Part shown: positions 1-10,200 of the stretch, piece by piece
How the letters are laid out: each line of letters starts with the position of its first letter
How positions within the stretch are numbered: the first letter of the stretch is position 1
Assembly: GCA_014379625.1 (NCBI GenBank)
Contig: JACMLJ010000012.1
Span: 242,936 to 306,935 of the forward strand
Length of the DNA stretch: 64,000 nt
Source: Ferruginibacter sp.
Lineage (GTDB): Bacteria; Bacteroidota; Bacteroidia; Chitinophagales; Chitinophagaceae
Direction of reading: 5' to 3'
Notes under the pieces: model-generated
Databases searched by the model: none
The model's input: the letters and a program-made list of their open reading frames with translations, nothing else
Told to the model about the DNA's origin: nothing
Translations under genes and position numbers: made by a program

Positions 1-86
1 TATTTTGCAATTGTGATCGTCCTAACGGAACTTTCTTTTTACTTTGCCGTTACTGAAGCATTGACCGTGAAAAAATTAAATACATA

Positions 87-1448
87 ATGAACCTGAAAAA
101 CGCCCGCATACTGGTTATTGATGATGATACCGATGTACTTACCGCCGTTAAACTATTGCTGAAAACCGAAGCAAGAGAAGTAATAACCGAAAAGAACCCC
201 GAGAATATCAAACATCTGCTTGCCGCCACAAAATTCGACCTGGTTTTATTGGATATGAATTTCAACAGCAGTATCAATACCGGCAACGAGGGGATTTTCT
301 GGCTGAAAAAGATAAAAGCCATCGATGAAAATATGGCGGTGATCATGATCACGGCTTATGGAGATATTGACCTGGCGGTGCGTTCATTAAAGGAAGGCGC
401 TTCCGATTTTATGGTAAAGCCCTGGCACAACGAAAAATTAGTCACCACTATTGCTGATATTTTACAGAAAAAAAATTCCGGCAAATCCTCCCCTTCCTTA
501 CAAGTGGCCAATGACTCGGTAATTGGTAACCAACTGTTAGGCACAAGCGAAGTAATGGAGGAAATCTTCTATAAGATAGAAAAGATCGCCCCTACCGATG
601 CCAATGTACTGATCCTGGGTGAAAATGGCACCGGTAAGGAACTGGTAGCGCAGGCCATCTTTCAAAAATCATTGAGGGCGAAAAACGCTTTTGTAAAAGT
701 GGATGTGGGCGCCTTAACGGAGTCATTGTTCGAAAGCGAATTGTTTGGCCATAAGAAGGGTGCGTTTACAGATGCCCGTGAGGACAGGGTGGGAAGATTT
801 GAAGCCGCCCACCTGGGCACGCTGTTCCTGGATGAAATAGGGAATATCTCCCTGCAGCAACAGGCCAAGTTACTAACGGTATTGCAGAGCCGAAATATAC
901 AAAGGCTGGGCACCAACGAGGTAACCCCGATTGATATCCGGCTGATATGCGCCACTAACCTGCCTCTCGCCGAACTGGCCAATGAAAATAAATTCAGGAA
1001 AGACCTGGTGTACCGGATCAATACGGTGGAAATAACCATACCACCGCTTCGAAAAAGAAAAGATGATATTTTGATGCTTGCGAAATACTATGCAAAAATA
1101 TACGCGGAAAAATACCGGAAGCCGGTGCCGGAAATGGATGCCGCCTGCGAGGATAAACTGTTACAATATCATTACCCGGGAAATGTCCGTGAACTGCAGT
1201 ACAGCATCGAAAGGGCCATGATCATGGCGGAGGAAGAATTATTACATGCGGGTGATATTATTTTTTCGCCACTCGAATCTACTACGGTAATGAACGAAGA
1301 GGCCGGTAATTTTAAACTGAGCAGTATGGAAAAAAATACGATATTGAAAGTTATTGAAAAACACAATGGCAATATTTCAAAAGCCGCTAAAGAACTGGGC
1401 ATAACCCGCACGGCGCTATACCGCAGATTAAGCAAATATGAAATTTAA
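87..1448 (+). CDS. Sigma-54-dependent response regulator (NtrC family)
   Basis: Cytoplasmic transcription activator of 453 aa with the full NtrC layout. The receiver domain (about 1-125) has the acidic cluster IDDD and a phosphoacceptor Asp56 in LVLLDMNFN. The AAA+ domain (about 150-390) has Walker A GENGTGKE (178-185), the sigma-54 contact loop GAFTDA (225-230) and Walker B GTLFLDE (244-250). A Fis-type helix-turn-helix closes the protein (NGNISKAAKELGITRTALYR). All key motifs are intact, so it should be an active enhancer-binding protein for RNA polymerase-sigma54. It overlaps the following kinase gene by 11 bp, so the two are a translationally coupled pair. Its target genes cannot be read from the window. 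Family call is secure; regulon unknown. Confidence 0.95.
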   Translation: MNLKNARILVIDDDTDVLTAVKLLLKTEAREVITEKNPENIKHLLAATKFDLVLLDMNFNSSINTGNEGIFWLKKIKAIDENMAVIMITAYGDIDLAVRSLKEGASDFMVKPWHNEKLVTTIADILQKKNSGKSSPSLQVANDSVIGNQLLGTSEVMEEIFYKIEKIAPTDANVLILGENGTGKELVAQAIFQKSLRAKNAFVKVDVGALTESLFESELFGHKKGAFTDAREDRVGRFEAAHLGTLFLDEIGNISLQQQAKLLTVLQSRNIQRLGTNEVTPIDIRLICATNLPLAELANENKFRKDLVYRINTVEITIPPLRKRKDDILMLAKYYAKIYAEKYRKPVPEMDAACEDKLLQYHYPGNVRELQYSIERAMIMAEEELLHAGDIIFSPLESTTVMNEEAGNFKLSSMEKNTILKVIEKHNGNISKAAKELGITRTALYRRLSKYEI

Positions 1449-2781
1449 GAAATTTGAATGGGCCTTATCAATAAGGATCATTTTGCTGCTGGCAATAATG
1501 ATCGGCATCGCTTTTCTTCTTGTAAAAGCTAACTACACCATTGCGGGTATTTCCTGCCTGGTGCTTATTTTCCAGGTATTCGACCTGTTTCGTTTCAGTA
1601 ACAAAAGTAACGAAGAATTACAGCAGTTTGTGGAGTCTGTACATTACCGTGATTTCTCGAGGAGGTTTGATGAAAAACACGCGCCTGCCTCCCTGCAACC
1701 TATGCGAAAGGGATTCAACGAAATTAATACAACCTTTAAAACCATCAGCAAAGAAAAGGAAACGCAGTATGTGTACCTGCAAAACATCCTCGAACTGGTG
1801 GATACGGGCATACTCTCTTATGAACATAGCACCGGCGATGTAATGTGGATGAATGAACCCCTGAAAAAACTCCTGGCCATACCGTATTTAAAAACGATCC
1901 ATTCATTGGAAAGAAGGTCGGAAAATTTATATGCAGAAATTACCGCCATCAACCCCGGTGAAAATAAAGTAGTATCCGTAAAAGGCGATAAAATATTTTT
2001 CAAAGTATTGCTGAGCGCCACTGCTTTCCAGACGGACGGTAAAAAATATAAACTGATCGCTTTTCAAAACATCAATGAAGCGATGGAAGAAACTGAATCG
2101 AAAGCATGGCAGAAATTACTGAGTGTAATGACGCACGAGATCATGAATTCGGTTGCGCCGATATCTTCACTTGCCGATACATTAAAAAACCGTTTGCAAT
2201 TAGCCGTTCACGACCTGAGCAATAAATCAGGTTCGGTGGATGACCTGGAACTGGGAATCGATACCATTAAAAAAAGGAGTGAAGGTTTATTAAAATTCGC
2301 TGAAACCTATCGTAACCTCAACAAAATAAATACACTTACCCTCAGTAAAATATATGTAAGAGACCTGTTTGAAACCATGCATAACCTGATGCAGCCAACC
2401 TTAGTCAAAAAAAACATCGAGTTAGAAATTATACTAAAAGATCCGGACCTGGTACTGGAGGCCGATGCCAGCCTGATTGAACAGGTACTGATCAACCTGG
2501 TGATCAATGCCGCCGAAGCGGTTAAAGAAAAAGAGGAACCGAGGATATTATTGTCCGCCTACATCACCCCTAAAAACAAGGTGGTTGTAAAAATCGCCGA
2601 TAATGGCAATGGCATGTCCGAAGAACTGGTGGAGAAAATATTCATACCTTTTTTCAGTACCCGGAAAACGGGCAGCGGCATCGGGCTTAGCCTTTGCAAA
2701 CAGATCATGCTGTTGCACAAAGGAACCATACAGGTGCAAAGCGTGGAGGGGGAAGGCTCGGCATTTTTGCTTTATTTTTAG
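1438..2781 (+). CDS. Membrane sensor histidine kinase, partner of the sigma-54 regulator
   Basis: 447-aa kinase. Two hydrophobic helices sit near the N-terminus (about 8-28 and 33-50) with almost no loop between them, so there is little extracytoplasmic sensing domain. A PAS-like region (about 110-215) follows. The HisKA helix has phosphoacceptor His233 in MTHEIMNS. The ATPase domain has an N-box (INLVINAAEAV), G1 (DNGNGM) and G2 (GSGIGLSLCK), all intact. The start lies inside the preceding response-regulator gene. By family analogy it phosphorylates that regulator. The NtrY-like layout and intracellular PAS suggest a membrane-proximal or cytoplasmic signal, which is inference. Confidence 0.94.
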   Translation: MKFKKFEWALSIRIILLLAIMIGIAFLLVKANYTIAGISCLVLIFQVFDLFRFSNKSNEELQQFVESVHYRDFSRRFDEKHAPASLQPMRKGFNEINTTFKTISKEKETQYVYLQNILELVDTGILSYEHSTGDVMWMNEPLKKLLAIPYLKTIHSLERRSENLYAEITAINPGENKVVSVKGDKIFFKVLLSATAFQTDGKKYKLIAFQNINEAMEETESKAWQKLLSVMTHEIMNSVAPISSLADTLKNRLQLAVHDLSNKSGSVDDLELGIDTIKKRSEGLLKFAETYRNLNKINTLTLSKIYVRDLFETMHNLMQPTLVKKNIELEIILKDPDLVLEADASLIEQVLINLVINAAEAVKEKEEPRILLSAYITPKNKVVVKIADNGNGMSEELVEKIFIPFFSTRKTGSGIGLSLCKQIMLLHKGTIQVQSVEGEGSAFLLYF

Positions 2782-2843
2782 TACCCGACTTCCAAAGGGG
2801 TTCTTCTTTCTTTTATCATTTTGAATATGGCTTTACGTTGCTG

Positions 2844-2896
2844 CGGGGTTTTCACAGCATACACCCCAAAATATAAAAGAACTTCCGTGAAACCCC
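2844..2896. terminator. Possible hairpin between convergent genes
   Basis: Imperfect inverted repeat CGGGGTTTTCAC / GTGAAACCCC (arms about 2844-2855 and 2887-2896) in the 173-bp gap between the plus-strand kinase and the minus-strand SprF-like gene. It is the only structure in the gap able to end both transcripts. There is no clean U-tract, so the call is weak. Confidence 0.3.
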
Positions 2897-2954
2897 AACG
2901 TTTGAGCTTGATTTAATCATATTGAAGGCTAACAACCGGTCACCAGGTTAAACA

Positions 2955-3980
2955 CTACCAAACATTTCGCGGGCAGGTGTCGCCGTATTTATTTCCCAGG
3001 ATAAAGCCTACCAGTATCTCATGGGTACCCCTGCTGAAATTATTTATTTTAGAAGTATTGTAATCATAAGAGTATCCAATATTCATCGTGTTGGATATAT
3101 TCAGTCCGGCCATTCCGGAGAAACCGTCTTTAAACCTGTAGCCCGTTCCAAACCAAAACAGGTCACGGTATTGAAGCTTTGCATTAAGGTCTACCTGCAT
3201 GGGCACTGGGTCAATGTATTTAAGCATAACAGAAGGAAGCAGGTTAAAATCATCGCCCATGCTTAACCGGTAGCCCGCGGTCACAAAAAAGTGTGGAACT
3301 AATTTTCCATCCTCAGTAGTAACCACTCCCTCAGAAAATTTTATTTTCTGGGGAACAACCTGTTGAACTGATACGCCCACAAAATAATCTGAAGAATACA
3401 AATAAAGTCCCGCATTGATATCAGGTCTTACCCTGTTTAGTATCCCCGTTCCGTACACTGCCGGGTCAACAGGCGTACTGGCGTTGAAGACCAGCTTGCT
3501 GGCATTTAAACTGATATTGGATATACCTGCTGCAAACCCCGCTGAAAGGCTCGTTCTTGGAGTTAACCCAATATGATAAGCATAAGTAGCATATGCAGAG
3601 AACCGGTTCAGGGGACCTGTACGATCATTAATGATCTGCATGCCGATGCCGTGGTGGGGCTCAGATGCCGTATATTCCTGCCAGTAATTTTTACCCCTTG
3701 GGTTTTCTCCTGCCACTTCAAAGGAAGTAGCGGTGGTTTTAAGGTCTTTCTTACCAATCGGGCCATGAATGGTAAAATAGGTGGTTACAGGCGCATCCTG
3801 TATACCCACCCATTGATGGCGGTGGCTTATTTTAATATCCGTGTAATTCTCAATACCTGTCAGCGCCGGATTAAGTATGTACTGGTTCATCACATACTGG
3901 GTATAATGCGGTTTCTGCTGCGCATTTGCACAACACAGTATCATAATACCTAAACTAAATAAAAAAAATATCTTCATCAA
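2955..3980 (-). CDS. PorP/SprF family type IX secretion membrane protein (copy 2)
   Basis: 341-aa outer-membrane beta-barrel protein of the PorP/SprF family. A signal peptide (about 1-20, ending CANA-Q) is followed by the family signature HYTQYVMNQYILNPALTG and repeated beta-strand segments. The C-terminus DTCPRNVW carries the CPR ending typical of this family. PorP/SprF proteins help T9SS cargo with type B C-terminal domains reach the cell surface, as SprF does for SprB in Flavobacterium johnsoniae. It is the last gene of a minus-strand series, 24 bp after the PorE-like gene. Two such proteins and two giant type B cargoes in one locus suggest cargo-specific pairing, which is inference. Confidence 0.9.
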   Translation of the reverse strand: MMKIFFLFSLGIMILCCANAQQKPHYTQYVMNQYILNPALTGIENYTDIKISHRHQWVGIQDAPVTTYFTIHGPIGKKDLKTTATSFEVAGENPRGKNYWQEYTASEPHHGIGMQIINDRTGPLNRFSAYATYAYHIGLTPRTSLSAGFAAGISNISLNASKLVFNASTPVDPAVYGTGILNRVRPDINAGLYLYSSDYFVGVSVQQVVPQKIKFSEGVVTTEDGKLVPHFFVTAGYRLSMGDDFNLLPSVMLKYIDPVPMQVDLNAKLQYRDLFWFGTGYRFKDGFSGMAGLNISNTMNIGYSYDYNTSKINNFSRGTHEILVGFILGNKYGDTCPRNVW

Positions 3981-4004
3981 TGCTGTTGATTTGTACTTTG
4001 GTGG

Positions 4005-5999
4005 TTAGTTTTTTAACACTTTAAATTCTGTTCTCCTGTTCAGTTGCCTTCCTTCGGGATTATCCGTGCCATCGTCATTTTTATTAGGGGCGATGGGTTG
4101 GGTAGCCGCATAACCTGTGGGCTTTAGCTTGCTTTTGTCGATGCCCTTGCTGACTAAGTAATCCACTACACTTTGTGCCCTCGCCAATGATAACTTTTGG
4201 TTGAATTCATCCGAACCTTTGCTATCCGTATGGGCGCTAATTTCAACCACTATACCCGGGTTGGCTTCAAACATGGTAACCAGTTTATCCAGTTCAGCGA
4301 AAGATTCGTCCTTCAGGGCTGATTTACTAAAATCATAATAGACATTATTGACCACCACAGGTTTTTCAATTTCGATCGGCACAAGGCAAAGCTCGGGGTT
4401 GGCTAAACTGATAGCCCCTTCATCATCGGGCGAATTAAAGTTCAGGGAAGCGGAATTATAACCGGCGGCGCTTGCCAGCGCCTGTAAAGGTTGAAATTCA
4501 TCCAGGGTAAACGAATAGCGTCCATCAGCATCCGTTAGTTTGCTAATGATGGTGGTATTGTTAACAGCGTCTACAATCTTTACAGTTGCTCCACCCAGGG
4601 GTGTTTTGGTCTCACAGATCACTACCTGCCCGCTGATCAGTTTCAAAGGCTGTTTCATTTTCAGTGAAAATAATTCAAGGCAGCAAACTGCATTCCTGTC
4701 AGAACTGAACAACACATCTTCCAAAATATTATTAGCCTTACCCCTGCTGGTAAAATAAATATCATCCTTAACTGAATTCACGGGGTAACCGAAATTTTTA
4801 GGTTCGCTCCAGCTACCGCTTTTGCCCTTGCTGTAATAAAAATCATATCCACCCATACCAACCCTTCCGTTACTTGAAAAAACAAGCTTACCGGATAAAG
4901 CGTGATAAAACGGGGCCTGTTCATCATTCACGGTATTAATCAGGTTACCCAGGTTAACCGGTTGTGATGGGTTGCCATTTGCATCCAGGTCGGTTGACCA
5001 TAAGTCATATCCTCCATAGCTGCCTGGCTGATCACTGGAAAATACCAGTTGTTTGCCACCGGGCATTAAATAAGCCTGCTGCGAATTATATCCAGGTACA
5101 TTTACCACCGCAGGCAGGGGTAAGGGATCTGCCCAGCCCGCAACGCTTTTTTTACTGGTATAAATGGAAGCGTTCTTCTTACCTTTCGCGGTAGTCCATC
5201 TCGTTAAAAATAAGGTATTGCCATCGGGGCTCAAACTGATCACCCCCTGGTGAATGTCTTTGATTTCGGGGAGGGCGGTTTGAGAAACATTGTTAACCAT
5301 TCCATCTTTATATGATGCCTGGTACACCCTGTTATTGTGTACCTGTAAACGGGGCACGGCATTATTGGCCCGCGTAGAAGTGAAATAAAGCATATCATTA
5401 AAAAGTACCGGGGCATATACCGCGCCACTATCAGGTACCTCACCACCAGTCTTGGCGACTGTGTACATATCCAGTCCTTTTTTATTGAGTTGGGATTGGA
5501 TAAAATCCAGGTTGGCAAGCTCCCGCTTTGCATCATTGGCATATTTATCCGTTTTCGGGTATTCATTCAGGTATACAGTGAAAGCAGCTTTAGCCTCCGT
5601 GTATTTTTCAAGCGCCCTCAGCGTGGTTGCATACCAATAACCCGCTAATGGAAACTGCGCCTTATCAAATTTAACCGCCTGTACATAAATAAGCTCGGCC
5701 TTTGCATGCAAATGAAGCTGGCGATAACTTTCCGCCAGGTTGTAGATGGCCTGTTCCCTGCTACTTAGTACTGCTTTGGCATTTTTTGATTTCCCCCCCT
5801 GGGCCGAGTAAGGTGAAAATCCAGCCCGGGCGGATCCTGGCTTTCCTTTCGCAAGGTATTTTTCATAATATTCGGCGGCAGAATAATAATCCCCGTTCTT
5901 ATAATAATTATCTGCCGCTTTCAGGTAATCATAAACCACCTGAGCATTTACAAATAAAAAGCTAAAAACCACAATAAGGGAAAGTAATGTCTTTTTCAT
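4005..5999 (-). CDS. PorE-like OmpA family protein (TPR, propeller, CRD, OmpA)
   Basis: 664-aa secreted periplasmic protein. It has a signal peptide (1-19, FVNA-Q), TPR-like helices (about 25-170), a PD40/WD40-like propeller (about 190-455; repeated LSPDGNTLFLTR- and KLVFSSN-type blades), a carboxypeptidase-regulatory-like domain (about 462-540) and an OmpA C-terminal domain (about 555-664; YYDFSKSALKDES, AHTDSKGSDEFNQKLSLARA, NRRTEF) expected to bind peptidoglycan. This domain order is that of PorE of Porphyromonas gingivalis, a T9SS component tethered to peptidoglycan. Unlike a lipoprotein it has no lipobox. It sits between two SprF-like genes, which supports a secretion role. It could instead be one of several PorE paralogues dedicated to this adhesin. 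Confidence 0.88.
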   Translation of the reverse strand: MKKTLLSLIVVFSFLFVNAQVVYDYLKAADNYYKNGDYYSAAEYYEKYLAKGKPGSARAGFSPYSAQGGKSKNAKAVLSSREQAIYNLAESYRQLHLHAKAELIYVQAVKFDKAQFPLAGYWYATTLRALEKYTEAKAAFTVYLNEYPKTDKYANDAKRELANLDFIQSQLNKKGLDMYTVAKTGGEVPDSGAVYAPVLFNDMLYFTSTRANNAVPRLQVHNNRVYQASYKDGMVNNVSQTALPEIKDIHQGVISLSPDGNTLFLTRWTTAKGKKNASIYTSKKSVAGWADPLPLPAVVNVPGYNSQQAYLMPGGKQLVFSSDQPGSYGGYDLWSTDLDANGNPSQPVNLGNLINTVNDEQAPFYHALSGKLVFSSNGRVGMGGYDFYYSKGKSGSWSEPKNFGYPVNSVKDDIYFTSRGKANNILEDVLFSSDRNAVCCLELFSLKMKQPLKLISGQVVICETKTPLGGATVKIVDAVNNTTIISKLTDADGRYSFTLDEFQPLQALASAAGYNSASLNFNSPDDEGAISLANPELCLVPIEIEKPVVVNNVYYDFSKSALKDESFAELDKLVTMFEANPGIVVEISAHTDSKGSDEFNQKLSLARAQSVVDYLVSKGIDKSKLKPTGYAATQPIAPNKNDDGTDNPEGRQLNRRTEFKVLKN

Positions 6000-6164
6000 G
6001 TGTTTCTGTTTAATTTTTTGTCACAGGTCCGCTGGCTAAACGCTTTTTTGGACGGGGTACGGCTTAACTTTTGTCGATAATGAAAACATCGGTTAAGGCC
6101 CATTTTATATTTTATAAGTTGAATCAGTTGAATTAATAAAAACACTCGTTGCAAACCCTGGGTT

Positions 6165-7217
6165 TTACAATCTCGGGCAAACAAATTCCGCTTCCGGTGT
6201 TTTCGCTGTTTTTCTGCCAATAAAAGATAAAGACAATTCAAAACTGTTGGAACCATTCGCCAATTTACCAAGATCGGAAGTATTGATATCATAACTAAGC
6301 CCGATCACCATGCCTTTATGCGTAAACCCGGCAAACGGTGAGATCGCGTCTTTCACCCTGTAGTTGGCGCCGATCATAAAATCATTTACGGGTCCCAATT
6401 TAAATTCACCATAGGCCCCCAGCATTTTTTCTGAAGCAGTACCCTGGTCGAGGTATAAAAAATTAGGGGTAATGCTTACTGTTTCTGTCAGTTTTATCCT
6501 CAAACCTGCATGGCCTGTAAAACGCATTGGGATTACCGCGTTGCTTTTTCCACTAAAATCATCTTTTGGCTTTGTAAGGTGTGATAAAGAAAATCCTGCG
6601 AAGAAATTCGCCTTTTTACCCGGCCTGCCATCATAATAAAGCGCCCCGGCGCCCATGTCAAAAGATGTTGTAGAGTTGGCGGAAAAAAGGTCGGCTGTGG
6701 CGTTACCGGGGTTGTAACCACTGATCGGGTTCCACTGATCGCCAAAAGTAAGTTTTGAAGAATTGAACCTGCGTTGGATCATACCCACCTGCATACCTAT
6801 GGTGATGCGCTGGTTTCCATTTGCACCAAAACGTAAGCCGGTGTAGGCCATGTTACCGTACGCTGTCGTATAATTATACCCTCCGTCTCCCGCGGCCTGG
6901 TTTAACACACTTAGTCCAAAATTCGCATTTTTACTGGTACTAAAATCCACCGCAACACCAGGTGTTGAATAGGGGCTGCTGATATTACCCCATTGCGTAC
7001 GATAGATGGCGGATACCCGGTAGTCGCCATCAAAAACCCCTGTCAGCGCCGGGTTAAGCCAGGACGGGGAAATATAATATTGCGTAAAATGCGGATCTAC
7101 CTGTGCTTTCACAGCAGTTTGACTACCTATCGCTAACAGTATGATAAAGCATGCTTTGATTGATTTCTTCATTTTTTTGAAAGCTTTAGTAGAATGAATA
7201 ATTTGTTTGTTTTTCAT
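6165..7217 (-). CDS. PorP/SprF family type IX secretion membrane protein (copy 1)
   Basis: 350-aa paralogue of the SprF-like protein further downstream, with the signature HFTQYYISPSWLNPALTGVF and a C-terminal VCPRL. The first ATG is 6 bp after the stop of the 2584-aa adhesin, which suggests coupling. A second start at 7172 (MKKSIKAC, residue 16) would give a more standard signal peptide ending VKA-Q and is equally possible. Predicted outer-membrane barrel with repeated beta-strands. By family knowledge it assists surface localisation of type B T9SS cargo. Being immediately behind an adhesin gene, it is the best candidate for that adhesin's dedicated partner. Confidence 0.9.
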   Translation of the reverse strand: MKNKQIIHSTKAFKKMKKSIKACFIILLAIGSQTAVKAQVDPHFTQYYISPSWLNPALTGVFDGDYRVSAIYRTQWGNISSPYSTPGVAVDFSTSKNANFGLSVLNQAAGDGGYNYTTAYGNMAYTGLRFGANGNQRITIGMQVGMIQRRFNSSKLTFGDQWNPISGYNPGNATADLFSANSTTSFDMGAGALYYDGRPGKKANFFAGFSLSHLTKPKDDFSGKSNAVIPMRFTGHAGLRIKLTETVSITPNFLYLDQGTASEKMLGAYGEFKLGPVNDFMIGANYRVKDAISPFAGFTHKGMVIGLSYDINTSDLGKLANGSNSFELSLSFIGRKTAKTPEAEFVCPRL

Positions 7218-7223
7218 GTTTCC

Positions 7224-10200
7224 TTATTTAACGATGGTGATGGAGCCGCTGAGGGCCTGGAACCCATTTTTAAGATTGATAATGTAATAGTAGGTCGCAA
7301 ACGGTAAGGGCTTGCCATTGGTTGTTCCATTCCAGGGTACCGGGTACCCACTCGATGAATAAACAACCTGGCCATACCGGTTATACACGTCAACAGTTGC
7401 CCCCGGATAATCGGCCAGATCATTGATGATCCAGGTATCATTGGTGCCATCACCGTTGGGTGAGAAAGCATTGGGTACAATAATGGGTTTTAGTATCTTA
7501 ACCTCCAGGATATCAGAAGCGGTACAGTTACCCGGCCCGGTTGCTGTTAAAGTATAGGTTTGATTATATAATGCTGTAATGACAGGCCTTAGTATTGTTG
7601 GATCAGCGAAATCCGATGCCCGTGTCCAGAGGTATTGCACCACCGAAGAATCATTTACGGCAGGATTAAACATAATCACCGTATTGAAGGGAACAATGAA
7701 GGAAGGCCCTGCGTCAACCTTTGGCTGCAGGTTAACAACCACAGTATCTGTAAATGCATCTGATCTGCAACCCACCGCATTGATTACAGTGAGTTGCACG
7801 CCGTAGTTTCCGGGGATGGTATATGTTTTTGATGGATTGGTACCGGAGGAGTTAGTGCCATCCCCAAAATCCCAGTTCCTGCTTTGAATGGTACTGTTGG
7901 GCGCCGTACTACGGTCTGTAAATACATGGGCAGTACCCTGGCATACCGTGTCAGGTGTTACACTAAAGTCTGCAACAGGTTTATCAAAAAATGCGCTGAA
8001 TGATTTTACCGTATCCTTGAAACAACCGAAACTACTGGTTGCCCTGAGCGTTATCGGATAGCTTTGGGCAATTGCATAAGTGTGGGAAGGGTTTACCGCA
8101 AAAGACGGAGCGCCTGCATCTCCAAAATCCCAGCGATAAGTCATCGAAGCATTATCCGGATTTGTGGAAAGATTAGTAAATACAACGGCGCCGTTTGGCA
8201 TACAAACCGAAGCGGGCATGCTGAAGTTGGTTACCGGTAACGAATGAACGCCGATCACATTCTTCGCTGTATCACTTACACAACCATTATCACTTACCGA
8301 TACCAATGAAACGGTATAATTTCCAAAACTGTTATAGGCCCGGGTAAACTGGTTGCCATTGGGATAAGCAACAGTATTTCCATCGCCGAAATTCCATTGC
8401 CAGGTACTGATCGCACCCGCACCGATGGTTGACTGGTTATTTATGGTAGCAAGTTGGTTAAAGCAGATATTGCTGGTAATGGCAAAGGCGGCCGAAGGTT
8501 TAGGATAAACCGTAATATTCCGGGATATGGAATCAATACACCTTCCTGTTGAAGTGAAGATATACTTTACCAGGTGTATGCCCGGTCCTGCAACAGAAGG
8601 GCTGAAGTTTCCCGCCGCATCTGTTCCTGCTCCACTATACACCCCGGCTCCGGTTACCCCATTGGTAACGGTAGCAGTCGCTATTGAAATTGTACCTGGT
8701 AAACTTTCACAGACGGCTGCCAGTGGCGGATAAATCAATGCCGGTTTTACACTAAATATACTGGTGATAGTGGTATCATCCGTACAGCCATTGGCGCCTG
8801 TAACGGTAAGCAGGATATTGTATGTTCCCGTGTTGGTAAAATTATGTGCAGGATTAAGTACCGTGGAAGTATTGGCATTACCACCGGCTGCATTTGGGTC
8901 ATTGAAATTCCACAAATAGGTCTGCCCCGCGGTTGTTGAACCATTGAAGCTAAACTGAACCTGGCCGGTTGTTGGCAAACATCCTGCAGGCAGATAGGTA
9001 AAGCTCGCTAAAGGCTTGGGCCGTATGGTAATTGCACTTGATATCGTTACAACGCAATTCCCTGCTGCGGTAAATGTATAAACAATGGTGTGTGTGCCCG
9101 GGCCTGCTAATGAAGGACTGAAATTGCCTCCCGCATCGGTGCCAGGACCGCTATAAACCCCCGTACCCGTAACGCCATTTGTAACAGTTGCTGTTGCTAC
9201 GGATATTGTTCCGCTAACACTTTCACAAACAGAAGCCAGTGCAGGATAATTTAATGCAGGCGTTACACTGAATGTTTTAGTAATCGTTGTGTCATCGGTA
9301 CAACCATTTGCGCCTGTAACGGTAAGTAAAATATTGTAGGTGCCGCTATTGGAATAATTATGAGTGGGATTAATCGCAGTAGATGTGTTCGGGTTTGCTA
9401 CACTTGCATTTGGATCATTGAAATTCCACAAATAGGTCTGCCCCGCTGTTGAAGAACCATTGAAAGTAAATTGAACCTGGCCTGTTGTTGGTAGACATCC
9501 TGCCGGAAGGTAGGTAAAGCTTGCCAAAGGCTTGGGCCGGATGGTGATAATACCTGATACGGTTACTACGCAATTTCCGGTTGAAGTAAATGTATAAATG
9601 ATGGTATGTGAACCCGGTCCCGCTAATGAAGGACTGAAATTCCCCGCCGCATCCGTTCCGGGCCCGCTGTAAACCCCAGTGCCGGTAACACCGTTTGTAA
9701 CAGTTGCTGTTGCCACGGATATAGGTGTGGTAATACTTTCACAAACAGAAGGCAATGCCGGGTAATTTAATGCTGGTGTTACACTGAATGTTCTAATGAG
9801 CGTTGTATCATCCGTGCAGCCGTTGGCGCCTGTAACGGTAAGCAAAATATTATAGGTCCCGGTATTGGAATAATTATGGGTTGGGTTAATCGCTGTTGAC
9901 GTATTTGGGTTAAGCGCAGTGGCATTTGGATCATTGAAATTCCACGAATAGGTTTGCCCGGCGGTTGCTGAACCATTGAAAGTAAACTGCACCTGCCCGT
10001 TTGTTGGCAAACAGGTGGTGGGTGAATAGGTAAAGCTTGCTAAGGGTTTTGATCCTACGGTAATTGTACGTGATATGGTATTTACACAATTTGCTGTAGA
10101 GGTGAAAGTGTAAACGATCGTATGCGTTCCGGGGCCTGCAACAGCAGGATTGAAAATTCCTGCCGCATCTGTGCCGGGGCCACTGTAAACCCCTGTACCG

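Noticed and set aside
87..2781. Sigma-54 regulator controlling the T9SS adhesin operon
   Set aside because: The genes are adjacent but convergent, and I found no -24/-12 type promoter (TGGCAC-N5-TTGC) upstream of the adhesin genes.
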